Shown here: one piece after another, positions 1 through 12,700 of the stretch
How the letters are laid out: each line of letters begins with the position of its first letter
Position numbering within the stretch: the first letter of the stretch is position 1
Assembly (NCBI GenBank): GCA_013397935.1
Contig: VZRN01001146.1
Location: forward strand, 1,102,413 to 1,166,412
Length of the DNA: 64,000 nucleotides
Reading direction: 5' to 3'
Origin: Dasyornis broadbenti
Lineage: Eukaryota > Chordata > Aves > Passeriformes > Dasyornithidae
The notes under the pieces: generated by a model
Seen by the model: the letters and a program-made list of their open reading frames with translations, nothing else
The model's database searches: none
Told to the model about the DNA's origin: nothing
Position numbers and translations under genes: made by a program

Positions 1-470
1 TGGGCACGGAGCGGCCCCGCTGCGACCCCCGAGGCTGCGAACTTTCTCCCCGAGCCTTCGGTGCAGGACGGCTCAGCCCGGGCCGGGTCCGCCCCCGGTG
101 CCTGCCCCACTTGGACAGGTGCGGTGCCTCCCCTCCCGCTCCCGGTGCCGTCCGCAGGTGCGGAGCCGCCTGTCCCGGCTCCCGGGGCTGCGGTCCCTTC
201 CCCGGCCGGCGCTGCCAGGGCTCTGTCCCCGCTCACTCGCCCCGCGGCGCTCAGCACACGCGGCCGGTCCCGCAGCGATGGGTGCGATCGCTGCCTGCTC
301 GCTCTGTATCTTTGCTCTGCCCTTGGATCTTGGCAGGAGCCCGGCGAGGCTCCAGTTCAGTAAAGCTGCAGCAGTCACCCGCTCCTACATGATTTACCTG
401 CAATTAAATCCCGATTCAGCGTGTTACTGCTGTCCTGTGCTCTGCCCTTTGCAGGCACAGGCAGAACCGT
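1..470. promoter_or_regulatory. CpG island with no assigned gene
   Basis: The first 350 or so bases are very GC-rich with many CpG dinucleotides, and composition falls to the AT-rich background by about position 500. This looks like the edge of a CpG-island promoter whose gene lies mostly left of the window, or the start of a non-coding transcript. An ATG at 278 has a good context (gcagcgATGG) and opens an 85-codon frame ending at 535. Its product has no motif I recognise and the frame is not convincing as coding. A minus-strand frame (378 to 73) is equally unconvincing. Confidence 0.5.
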
Positions 471-751
471 GCTTCCCCAGCTGCAGACTCCTACTTACTG
501 TACTAAAGGATAATGTTGTACCCAAGAAGAAATAAGACGTAAGCAGAACAAGGTGAGATCAGGGGCAGTAAAGTAACTTCCCACATATCTGTGTAGGGTG
601 TATCTCTCCACCTTTTCAACTTGTCCCCACAAATTGTAAGGGGGTGTGTGCTGCAGCACAATCTTTTTTCACTCCTGTCTATCTAGAAGGGCTGGGTCTC
701 TTGTATCCCATCTGTCAGTGCTCTGAATCCATATTGGCATCTAGCTTAACT

Positions 752-863
752 ATAGAATCATGGAATGGTTTGAGTTGGAAGGGACCTTAAAGCCTCATCT
801 CATTCCTACCTCCTGCCATGGGCAAGGACACCTTCCACCAGCCCAGGCTGCTCCAAGCTCCAT
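752..863 (-). mobile_element. CR1 LINE 3'-end fragment
   Basis: The plus strand reads tagaatcatggaatggtttg and then the familiar ttggaagggaccttaaag, with a later catgggcaaggacaccttcc. This is the reverse complement of the CR1 3' end, so the element points to the minus strand. Similarity stops after about 110 bases, so it is a severely truncated, non-coding relic. Confidence 0.8.
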
Positions 864-3164
864 CCAATTCAGCAGGGAAGCAAGTTTATGCTGTTTCCCC
901 AGGTGCACTCCACCATTGCCATTCCCATTTCACGGCTGCAGAGCTTTATTGAAGGCTAGATAGAGCACAGGCATGGTGTGACACAGTGCTGAGTTACTCT
1001 GCCTGTGCCTCTGAATGTGAGTTTTCTGTAATTTGTGCCTTGTGTAACCATGCAAGCATTAGCCTTAGTGCCTTGTCCACATCCTAATTTGGATGATATA
1101 TTTTTCCAGTTTCACTGGAATCAGTATTCTCATTCCTGCTCATGAACTGTGAGACAGTTTTGTAGCAAGTTACTCAACAGTTGCTAAATTTTATGAGGGA
1201 TGGCTGCACATTAATTGCAGTTGAAAAGGAGGAAGAGCCTAATGTACTTCTCACTTTGTCTATTCAGCTGCCTGAATAGTTGTGTTATATGTTTCTGAAT
1301 AAAAATCACGGGCTTTATGCCACTAAGATACAGTTATTTCCTATTAGAATTGTGTCCCCAATCTAATTTACATGACATTGCTTTATATTGTGGAGGAGAT
1401 GGCAACTGCCTCTGTGGTTAGGCTGCCAAATACTTTGCATTATTATAAGGAATTATGTCACTCTTTTTAAAATTTATTTCCCCTAATAAATTCTCAGAGC
1501 AGTGGTGTTAGCTGCAGGATGTTGATATTTGCCAGAGAAAGTGGCCTGAAGCTATAAATGTGACTTTCTATGTAGAGAGGATCCTTCATTCTCATGAAAT
1601 ACTTCCAGTTTTTGCTGAGCTGTATCTTGTCAAAAGTGACCATTTCCCTTTCCCCAGGGAAAGAAAAGAGAGGAAAGTGCTTTTCTTTCGGTTGTTTTTT
1701 TGTCCCCCTGGAGAATAATTTATTCCTTTTCAGAATAGTAACAGAATAGTGTGTCTTTCAAATCAGGTATCCAAATGAGTTAGCACCAGATCTGCACACT
1801 AAAGGCAACTTGAGCTTGCAATACAATGATTTAACACTTAATTCCTTGGGGTTTTGATGCATTGAGTGATGAGCCAGTTGGATCAGAACCGGCAGTTGTA
1901 CTTCAAATCCAGCAACATTGATCTCCTTCTTTAGAAGACATCATAAGTCAAGGGCTCCTCTGGCTGCTTTTCCTGCATGGGGTGGGTCAGGGCCAGCAAA
2001 AAATGTCAGTTGAGAGAGAAGAAAAGCAGCTTCAGTTTTCTGATTCCTTCTGATTCCTTTGGCAATTGCAGGCCAAATTTTGATGGAATATAAAGATTTG
2101 CCACACCACAAAACCCACACAATAATGGACTCCTGCCTCTGCTTTGCATATGCTAAAGGACAGTGGTGCAGATGGTGATAGAAGAGGTAAGAGCTGTGAG
2201 GGAAGATGGCTTTAGGCTCCTGAAAATTATCTGTTAGCCCTCAGCTGCAAAACCACATTCGTTTCATGTTGCCAGCAAGACAAGAGTGAAGTCATTGGTC
2301 TTTCTGCAATGAGAGAGAGAAAGGGGCTGAAGTTAAGTAGTTTTTATTCGGTTTTATCCACTAGCTGGATGAACCAACCAGATATTGAAAATATAATTTT
2401 AAAAAACTCATTATTCTGGACCTACACCTTTCATGGAACTCCGAAAGTATTCATGTTTCTCTTCAGGGGCTGCAAAGTTGTGGTGAGCACTGGAGATGAG
2501 GTAGAAGAGAGTTTCTATTTATGGAGTTTTGAGGTCTCTCTCATATGTTTCATCCTTTCCATTTTCTTCTCATCCAGTAAAGTTCTGATTCTTGCTTATA
2601 GCATTGTTTGTTGTCATGGAAATGTCTGAAGGCTTTGAATATAGAATGATTATGTTTATTGTGGTGAGAGGAAGAAACTGAAAAACAGACCTCAAGGTAC
2701 AGATTCATTTCAAAATGATGCACCTACAACAACTCAGAGAAAAGCAAATTCAGGTTTTTTTATTATATCCAGGGACAGAAGGTGTTTTGACTGCTGTTAT
2801 AAATGTGGTTTATAGCAGAAGGTAGCACCTGGTGTATGCTTTCAAAGGTTATGGTTTAGCAAATCTCATCACTGAGGAGTGCTGATGGAATAGCAGTAAT
2901 CCAGCTTAATGTAAAACCCAGAATGGGCTCAAATTACTTTACAGTTGTTTATATGGCAGTAATATCTGCAAGCAGACTTCAAAGCACTGCTACTTTATTA
3001 ATCAGCAAAGCTGAGCTCTGAGGTCACTAATTCAGAGGTAGCTGGTTTAGGCTCAGCTTTCGGTCGTGCTTCAGCTCCCTGTGTCACTGGGTCACACCTG
3101 GGCATCGTGTCCCTCCTCCTCAGACTTGTTCCTCAGCTGCAGAGAGAACATGATCCATTGGAGT
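864..3164. other. Intergenic DNA, nothing recognised
   Basis: AT-rich unique-looking DNA between two CR1 fragments. The only ORF of note is a 106-codon plus-strand frame at 2309-2629 with no family resemblance; it is best read as chance. No RNA gene, array or repeat was recognised. Confidence 0.5.
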
Positions 3165-3478
3165 AGTGGTTCCATGGGCAGGGACACCTTCCACTATCCC
3201 AGGGTGCTCCAAGCACCTGGCCTTGAACACTTCCAGGGATGGGGCAGCCACAGCTGCTCTGGGCACCCTGTGCCAGGGCCTCACTGCCCTCACAGGGAAG
3301 AATTCCTTCCCAATATCCCATCCAACCCCACCCTCTGGCAGTGGGAAGCCATTCCCCTTTGTCCTGTCATTCTGTGCCCTTGTGAAAAGTCCCTTTCCAG
3401 CTCTCTTAGAACCCCTTTAGGTCCTGGAAGATGCTATAAGGTCTCCCAGAGCCTTCTCCTCTCCAGGCTGAACAAGTA
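3165..3478 (-). mobile_element. CR1 LINE 3'-region fragment
   Basis: The plus strand carries, in order, the CR1 antisense landmarks catgggcagggacaccttcc, ttgaacacttccagggatgg, ctgtgccagggcctcactgc, cattcccctttgtcctgtca and ccttctcctctccaggctga. The element is therefore in minus orientation and covers about 310 bases of the 3' region. The extreme 3' terminus (tagaatca-type) is lost. Open frames across it are shadows, not genes. Confidence 0.88.
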
Positions 3479-6277
3479 TCTTCTCCTGTAGTTTGGTAAT
3501 GAGTAAAGATCAGATGTTTTGCGAGTAAGTAAGAATTCCCAGTGCTTAAATAATTGCTAAAGCCCAGAAACATGAGAAGTACCTCAAGGGAAATGCTCAG
3601 AATGTTGTCCTCTGGTCACAAGACCATTTTCAGGGATTTCTTCAGCCTACTGCTTCCAGATGCTGTTTGACAACTGGAGTCTGGAAGCCAGTTATATGGG
3701 ATTACACAATATGGCATTGCTCAAGGGTTTGCATTCTGTCCTTTGCATTGCAACCATTCGTGGCATTTAGTGGATTATATCTGATACCAATCAATGTCAG
3801 GGAAATTATTTAAGACAGGGTTGTTACGGAAGCCGTAGGATGACACCAATAATCACTGCGAGACTAAATAACTGTTTACTAAAAACGTTTTATATAAAAG
3901 GCATGTAGAAAAATTTACAATATTCACATGTTAATGTAACCTACAAAAATTTGCTACATATGTAATTCAGCATAAAGTGAGATGAAAAGTGAGTCAGGAC
4001 ACAGCACAAACAGAACTTGCTATGTTTTTCCATTCTTCTTCAAAAGTGTCCTGTCTGATATCCCTTGGTAATCTTCCCCCAAGATAATATCTGGCAAAGA
4101 TGCCTTCAGATCACTCAGAAAATTATTTTTGGTGTGATTCCTGTTGTAATATTCTCTGCATGCAGAGACCAAACCTGATACCAGGGGTCAATCCTGTGCT
4201 GAAATCACAAAGCCCAGTCCATTTGCAAGGAGAACCTACAAAAGTCATTTCTCCAAGATAACAGACATACAGGTGTGTAGGGAATGGCTCTGTTCTCCAG
4301 CCTTTTCTGGCAGGGAGAAAATTTCTGAATTAAATACTGAAATCAGAAAGAAAACTGTAGAAATGTTTTCTGTTCTCTGTCAAAACAGACAATTTGAGAA
4401 GGAGGCAAACCAAAGTGTTCCAGTAAATGGTGAAGAATTTCACGTATTTGATTGCCACAGAAAACAGTGTGTGTGACACTGTCAAACAGTGGGCAAAAGT
4501 TAAAACTCATTATTTTCACACACAGATTACACTGGTGTGTTTCTTTGCCCTAACCTGCCAAAATGAGGGTGTTCCTGAAATTCTCCTCTTGCTGCTCCAA
4601 CACAGGTATTTAAGTGAGCCAACATACCTGCTCGTCTGAATGGCCAAATAAACACAGGGGCTGGTGTCCATTAATTCCCTTTGTGGACTGGGTAGGAAGA
4701 TGAACGATGCCTGTTTACCAGTGAGGCCCAGGTGCAGGGGCTGCTGGCTGATTTAATTACCACAACATGCAGGTGAAGGGGAGGGTTCCCACGGCAACCC
4801 CAGCGTATTCAAAAAATAGACAGCGAGACTTTCTCCTGCCATCACTGTTGATGTAAAGTAATATTTGCAGAACTGTCTTCCTTTCCCTCCAATATTGCTT
4901 TTTCACTTTCACCTTCTCTTTGAATCTGAGCAAAATGCATTCATGGTGCAATCTGCTATTTGCAATTTGCTATTTCTCCACTGACAATGCTACAGATGTG
5001 CTGATTTACACTACCTGACTTTTGCTGTGCATTGAGCCTGTACAGCTTAAACTTTCAAATCTTTTCAATATAAAATAGTCCTTTTCATAGAGTTAAAAAA
5101 TATTCTGTTTGTTTTTGTAAAAAAAGGTATTTTACAAAAAAAATTATGAAAATTTTCCACTCATTCCTAAAAATAAAATCAAATCTTTCCAGCATTACCT
5201 AAATAAGCAGCATTTTTGTCAGTACAGATAGTTGTGCCTGTTTTCCTTAAAATGTTAGTCATTGGGGTGTGTTATTCTACATTACATCCTACCAAACACA
5301 GATCAGTACAAATAAACATGGGAAGAATCTTGTCATGCCTAAATTGTCGCAAATTTCTCACAAAATTCAGTATTTACAGAAAACCACTTTTTTTTTCTGG
5401 ATCAAGCTCCTTTTGTCAACAAGTGTAACAGCAACTGCATTACTGAACTTACTGGGAGCCTGGTGAGATGTCTGCAGCACAGTAATTAAGTAAATAGGCA
5501 CTGTTATAAAATGTTGATCAAAACACAGATTGATTTCCAAAGCTCTTCAGTGCCATTCCAGCAGCTGTTCTTATGTACAATATCCCGAACACGACAAATG
5601 TGTTTACTCACGACACGATTCCGGAGAATGCTTAAGCACATACTTAATTTCAAGCATGTGGATACCCTGATGTAGTCAGTCTGTCTGTGTGCTTAAAATT
5701 AATTAGGTGCTTAAGTGCTTTGTTAGACGAGATGAAGACATGCAGCTTCTGTAAAATTCCTGTTCAAAAAACTTAGGGAGAAATTCCACGGGCACTTGGG
5801 GAACAGTTTGTACAAAGGCTCCTTGCAGGAGCTGAGATATTCAAGACAGGGTCCCACTGGAGACCAAAAATGAAATCTGATATCCAGTCTCAGCCTTGAG
5901 TAACCAGACCTGGAGCATCTGCCATCATCCCTCATGCCACAGCTGAGCTGGCCTGGAGCATCTCTGCTGCCGGGGAGCACTGACCTGCTGGGGTTTCAGG
6001 CCAAAGGTATCACCTGTGGGGTGGGAATCCCTCATACATTCCCAGCCTGGCTGCCTGTGCCTGCACAGAGCACTGCCACCCCCAGCCAGCTGCTGCTGCT
6101 GTTCCTGGCTGCTGGGACAAAACTTGGCATGGCTGGGCCTCGTGGTGAGTGAGCTGAGAAAGGGGAGTCTGCTCTTGTTGGTATTGATGCAGCTTTTGCT
6201 TATTATCCCGTTTTATAGGAATTTAAGCTGCCCTTGACTAGAAAAACTGGACCTTTTGGGATCATGATTTCCATGTT
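3479..6277. other. TNFSF10 downstream flank and probable 3' UTR
   Basis: This AT-rich stretch lies immediately 3' of the TNFSF10 stop codon on the minus strand, so its right-hand part should contain the 3' UTR. No canonical AATAAA on the minus strand was seen close to the stop, so the poly(A) site is not placed. Short ORFs here (for example 5723-5980 minus and 5934-6152 plus) show no family features. Confidence 0.45.
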
Positions 6278-6726
6278 CTAACCAATCATAAAAGCTCCAA
6301 AAAAACTTGCTTCTTTATCCATGTCAACTATGTCACTGTTGCTGACAGAGACAAAAATCCTGTCCTCTCTCTTCAGCTGAAACACACCACCTTGATAGAT
6401 GGAATAAAGTCCATATTCCGCCTTTTTAGACCAGCAGCTTGTTCTTGCACTTTTCATGAGCAAAATGGGCTCAGGGTAATTAGTCAGTTTGTAAACATAC
6501 TGGACAAGCTGTTTGGGGTTCCTGATTTGTCCCAACAAATCTGAGTCCTCATTCTCATTTTCACGGAAGCGGAAGTAAATCTGTGAGTAGATGTAATAAA
6601 AGCCTGTCTGGGGTATCACTAACTCGCCATTTCTCAGCTCCACGTTGTAAAGGAAAGAGTGGCCTTTCCTTGAGGATTCCCAGTTGTTTATTTTGTGTCC
6701 AATCCCTCTTCTGGGCAACGGATTTA
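6278..6726 (-). CDS. TNFSF10: TNFSF10 exon 5 (terminal; most of the TNF homology domain)
   Basis: The acceptor is a long T-run followed by caag at 6728-6727. The exon enters in phase 1 and encodes residues 147-294 plus a TAG stop at 6280-6278. It holds KINNWESS, the YYIYSQ strand, the receptor-trimer zinc cysteine and the conserved C-terminus FFGAF. The loop after YFRF is acidic and six residues longer than in the human protein. Confidence 0.96.
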
Positions 6727-9700
6727 CTTGAAAAAAAAAATGAAAAGAGAGAAATGTTAACTTAAAAACCAGGTAGTGAAGCCAGGTGTCTGCTAGCTGA
6801 GAAGCCTGGTATTTAATAACAAGGTAAGGAAACCTGCTCTCCCCAGCAGTTCATTAGGTCCATTCTCACAACAATTTGATGATGCATAAGTAAGGGAATT
6901 AACACGAACTGCCTTTATTTTTAATTTTTGTGCTCCCAAGTAAGAGAAAAAAAAATCATGCTTTTACTTAGTAAAGTTAAAATTAAAATATCTATTGGTG
7001 CCTGATACCCTCTGAAGCTGCAGAAACCAAGCCCTTCATTAACATGGTCTGAATGTCAAGTCTCTCCTGTCTGTCTCACATTTCTAATATGTCTGTCACC
7101 ATAGCAGCTGGAACTCACACAACCAACAGAAGGAAATGAAAGAAAAGAAAGGAGGAAATCTTAACACTAGAAGAAGGGCATTTAAATTTTTTTTCCCCTA
7201 ATGAACGTTCCAAAGGAAGAGTTAGGGAGGTACCCAGAGGAAATGGGCTTTCTCCTTGTTTGGTGAGAATTAGCGGAAAAACCCCCAGCGTCTGGGACAA
7301 GGTGATTTGTTTCCTACTTCTAACTCAACACAAGTGTTAAAAAGTGTATGGAAGCACGAGGCTAGCAATGAGAGAGTAATTTCTGTGGTCTTGAATTGTT
7401 GTTAAAGGTTTTTCCTTACTGCGTGAGGACAGGGAACTCCTCCTGCTGCTGCTGCCAGTCAGATGCGCTGCGATCCTGGGGACGGCACCCCGCGGCTGCT
7501 GCCCCTCCGTGTGGGGCAGTGTCAGAGTTCTTTGAACTAAGGTGAGACAAAAAACCCACATCAGAAGGAAGAACATTAGAAAGTACATCTGTTCCATCTG
7601 CCCTGATTTTAAGGAAGAGGTATGCAATTTTTTAACTGACTGAACCATAGACTGATGCTATGTATTGGCTAATAAGGCTCAAATTCCACTTTCACCCTTG
7701 CTTGTAAAATGTCTTTATATGCCTCTTTGTTCTCCTTTTTCCCCTCCGTCTTCGAGTTATCAATAGACAAAGCAACCCATAGTACTCAATTTTATGGTTA
7801 AATATTCCTAATTTTCCCTGTGAATTTCCCCTTGGAGGCTGTAATGCTTTTGCCCAGCATCTTTAGTGGAAGTTTCAGCAGAGCTATTCCTTAACTGATC
7901 TCTGTAGCTCTGTGCTGCTTGTTCCAGGAGCTGGGATACTGGGAAGGCTTTTGAATGTCCCCCATAACACCATGGGACTGAGATCTAGATGCCGAGTCCT
8001 CTGTATCCACCTTGGTTACCCTGCTCTAACCACTTGACCATACTCCTGACTCCTGAAAATTTACCTTCTAGTAATAAGTAATCATTTTTCGATGACTTGG
8101 TGCCAGTACAAGATCTTAGTCAGTTTTCTGCACTTTTAAAAAATCAAGTCACTACACATCAGGTGCCACTAGCGGCTCCTTTTTGGCACAGTTAATAAAA
8201 TTATTATAATACCGTTGATTGCAGATATGTTTTCCTCGTAGCTTCTTGACATCATCTGCCAACAAACACAGAGAAAATGAATTAGCTTGTCAGCTGGGCT
8301 GACAGGTGCAAGAAAAAGACACCTTTTTTTATTCATGAATAAAGGGGATTCTGGATTTGATCAACAAGCAAATAGAAAAAAACCCCACCTATTAGTTTGT
8401 TGTAATAAAGAATTTCTATGTGTACATCTTTTAGGTAATGAAAGACATGGGAAAACATTTTCAAGAGCTCAGGCACAAGTCTATTGAAAAATCTGACCCT
8501 CATGCTTCTTTTAAATAAGAGATAGTGTACAGGCACCAGCTTCCATTTGCAGAATACTTGCCTGTGTGAACTGTAGGGTCTTAGATCTGAGAAATTACAT
8601 TCAATTTATTTTTATACCTCTACCTATCTGTCTAAGCTCTTAAGCCTGCATATTTTACTTTGTGCATTCCCCTTCTTCATCACTGTTTGCTGACTGCAGA
8701 AACAAACCAGTTTGGTGTGGACAGGGGTGCAGCAGCAGAAAGTGTGGTGAGGATTTGAGCTGATTTACCTGGATGATGATTTACCTAGGTGACTAATATG
8801 GGCCTGCATTGCCCATTAGTGATGGGTTTTGTCCCGTCACATTTCTATTTATCCATCTATCCTATTAGTAGCAGTAGTAGTATCATTATCATGACTGCAA
8901 CTTATTTCTGGCACCCAGGCTACCTTTTTTAAAGCAACCTGGGAGCTAGTAGGTATATTAGATGTGTAAACATCCACCAAATAAAACAATGTTTACCCTA
9001 CACAGAAGTTCAGGGACTTCATTGGCAGAATTTCCACCAAAGGAGCTGAGATCTCTGAACACAAATGAAGAATCTGTTTTGGACTGCAGGATCTGTTTTT
9101 GCCAGGAAATTTCAGCCAGAAGTGAATTTTATGGATGAGCTTGTTTATGTGCTGGAGATGGGATTTTGAAAACCATTCCAGAAGATTTTAGCCTTTCTGA
9201 TTTTTCAGCCAGACCAACTTTGTTCTCTGCAGCCAAAATGATGTGTATTGTGTGTAAGTCACGCAGGAGGTGCTCTGATGTGCCTGATGCTGTGTGCTCA
9301 CTTGCTCTTTCCTCCCCCACTACATCACCCAGCTCATGACTGGACCACTCCTTAGGCACCTTTGTACCTCTCCCTATGTTATATTTAATCTCATTTTCTC
9401 TTCCCAGTCTCCCTGAATCTCCAAAAAGGCAGTGACAGCTCTGATAGCATCATGATCTGTACGGTCAGGTAGAAACCCTTTACCCTGAGGTATTTCAGAC
9501 AAGCCAACCCATCACTGGAATTTGCTTAGTAAAAGCTGATTGTCTTTGCTTTATTATTTCCTGAAAGTAGTGAAACCACTTTTATAGGCTGTTTTCTTTT
9601 TTTTGCTTCAGTGCAAGCACTCTGCAGCTGGAGCTGTGGCCTGACAATTGCTTTGCAATAAAACAATCCCAGCCTCCTTTATTCTGCTATTAGGATTCTT

Positions 9701-12700
9701 TCAGCTGTAACATCACCAAGCACACTGTTCCCAAATACCTTTTTAATTAACTTTCCCAGGTGCCACTTTACTTTCCAGCAGGGATCAGCTTCTGTGTCTT
9801 CACTTTCGATGAGATCCAAGTTTTGGATGGAATTTCCGATCTCCTCCCCGGTGAGACAAGCGATGCCGCTCTTGGAGTACGAGTCCTGGAGCTGCAGCAG
9901 AGGGGAAAGCCAGGATTTTTCACCCATGATGTCTTTGCAGCTGTGGTATGTCAATATATTCACTGTGCTAAGGAGCACACTTTCTTTTCTCTAAAGCATT
10001 TGCTTCTAAGGTGGAAATCGGACTATAAGAACAACATGAGGAATTCATCCTGTGCTGACATGTTTAAATATGATGCTATACCTCACATGCAAAAATATGC
10101 TTGCATTATCTCCATGGACAAAAATTTGGTATCCAGTATTCAACTTAAGAAGTTTTGTGAAAATTCAACACCCAAATCCCTAATGCTGTACATTCTATAG
10201 TTTCTCTAGTTCTGCGTTAAAAACATTTCTTTTGTATAAGGTTTTGCTGTTTTTTTTGTTTTTTTTTTTTTTTAATTATTGGTGATGAAATCAAATACTA
10301 GAACCTAAAAGTACTTTCTATGCTGTATTTTCAGCCAATGCCATTTATAATCCAGACCTTTGCTGTTCTATATATCCATATCATATCCTCCCCATATCCC
10401 GTTTGGAGTCTCTGCATAAATATATCTGTCCTAAAAGTCCAGACAACTGAAATGACATTTGAATCCAAATAAAATTATAACGCTAGATGTTTTTTTGACA
10501 TGAACCTCTATCTATATCCTCTAATCATAGAGAAAACACCTTTTTTTTCTGCTAACATGGAAGACATTGGCAAAACTCCTTTTGGCTCCAAGGGAATGTG
10601 ACTGGGAGAGCTGACATCCTAGTGGAAAGCTCTCTCCAAGCTCCCTGCGGATGCAACACACGCGACTCCAGCTGGCGCTGTTGGTTAATGTGGGAACCTG
10701 AGAGCAGCCCCTGTTTGCTTTGAACTGGATTCCTGCTGCATCAGCTACACACTGGGCAGCCTCGTTGAGCCAGCAAAGCACTACAGGAACTTGGAAGAAA
10801 CAGCAAGAAACATGCAAAGCATTCAAATGGAATTCTGGTAGTAACATTTAAATTTCACTTTTCTGTTGTGTTAAAGAAGTTTGGGTTGGTATGCTAAATG
10901 GATGATTTTTTTTTCTCCAAGTACAAGTTTTAGCTGTCCTTGAGACTGGGGTATTGAAGGCAACAAATGGATTTCCTCCTTCACACTTCATGCTTTTTCT
11001 GGCTGTTACAAAACAAAGGCATTTAGGAAGAGATTTCCTGCTTCAGGGGGAGGAGACTTCTCCTTCAAGTCCCACCTTCAGTTTCCAGCAGCAGGCTCCA
11101 CTGACCTTCAGCTAGCATTTGAAATGATCATCTATTTTGTAGGCAGCAGAAGGAAAACTACGAGTGTTTGTGAAGGTTTCTGTGTCTTTTCCAAGGAGTA
11201 CAGCGGTATTTTTAAATCAGGTTTCAAAGTGATTAATATTATGTGCTCCCTGAGGTAAAACTACACTTAAAACTACAGGCTCTGACAGATTTAACTATAC
11301 AATGAGCTTCTATAACAAAGTAGTTTGACGAGTTTAATAAAAAAAGCCAAACATAGGCAAGCTGTGAGGTTACTGTTTATTCTCTTGCAGAGCTGTTACA
11401 GCTCAGCTCCCAGCTTTGCTCTCCCTCCTGGGAGCAAACAGTCCCGTGCCTCTGCCTCCACCTTACCTGCTTACTTTTCCCCAAAACAGCTGGAACAGTA
11501 TTTTGTACGCAGTTTGAAATCCTCAGGGAATGCAACCTTGCAGCAGCACATTATGGTACTGAAGGACTGGAATTTCTGTTCTAAGATTTACTCAAATGAG
11601 GTTTATCTGTAGTGCTGAAACCTTTGAGGATACAACTCCTGCAGGAATCTTATCTTGTAAAGCCTCTCTCCTATGCTAAGAGTGGTTACTGGACTGTTTT
11701 TGAAACAGAAGGAAGCATGAGGATATTGTCCTTGCAGCCCTGTATCCTGAAGCGTAAGAACTTTATTGTCTCAGTACTTCCTCTTAAAGCAAAACAAATG
11801 CTATACTCCTCGTCCCAATCAGGTTACTACCGCTGTAGTGGAAAAACCCTGCTAGTTACCAGCATGCTGTTAGTAAAGATAGAAATACCTGCAGTCTGTG
11901 CAGCCACAGCAATTTGGTGAAGGGTGTAGAAAAGCAGGTATTGTGAACATCAAGGGGAAGAAAAATGTGCAGACAAAAATCATGGCTTATCTTTTAAGAT
12001 TTATTCCACCTACAGCATGTGGATGTGGGGTAGCAGGCTGTTTCCAGATGAGGTTTTTCCTGTTTACTGTGCACCAAATGGCACATGCAGGAATATGTGG
12101 TTAAGGTATCCCCTTCAGAGCCAGCAACCTTTGTTTGTAGCCCAGCAGAACTTCAGTTTGGACAGATTCATCCCTTCACACCAAATGCAGGCTTGTTATT
12201 CTTCAGAAACAGTGAGTTGTATTTTGGGCAAGTAACCTGGGATGTGGTTGTGTCCCAGGTATACATGTTTGAATAGAAGGAAGGAAAAGATAAGTGTGGT
12301 TACTAATTACTTAGACTGGCAAATTTGTTAGCAAGGGACTCTGAACTGTGCGCATGAAGGAATGAGGATGACTTTATATATTTTTCTTCATTAGCAATCA
12401 TGTAACCTGATTTCTTGAAAGTCAACACAGTTCTGTGACTCCCCCATTTGACAGCCACACCTATAAATTCAGCAGGAAAATCTGTTTATACATTTTGGAA
12501 GTATGAGCATTGGCTCCTATTGCAGAACACTGCACACCCTTTGCCTCACAGAGAACTCTGACATCTCAGAAGACTCCACCTAATAAATATACCGTGGAAT
12601 AAATACATGTATAGCATAATAAGCATATATACATTATTAATAACTATGTATTTAATTATGCATTATTGCATGCATATATACAATAGTAATTTGCATTTCT

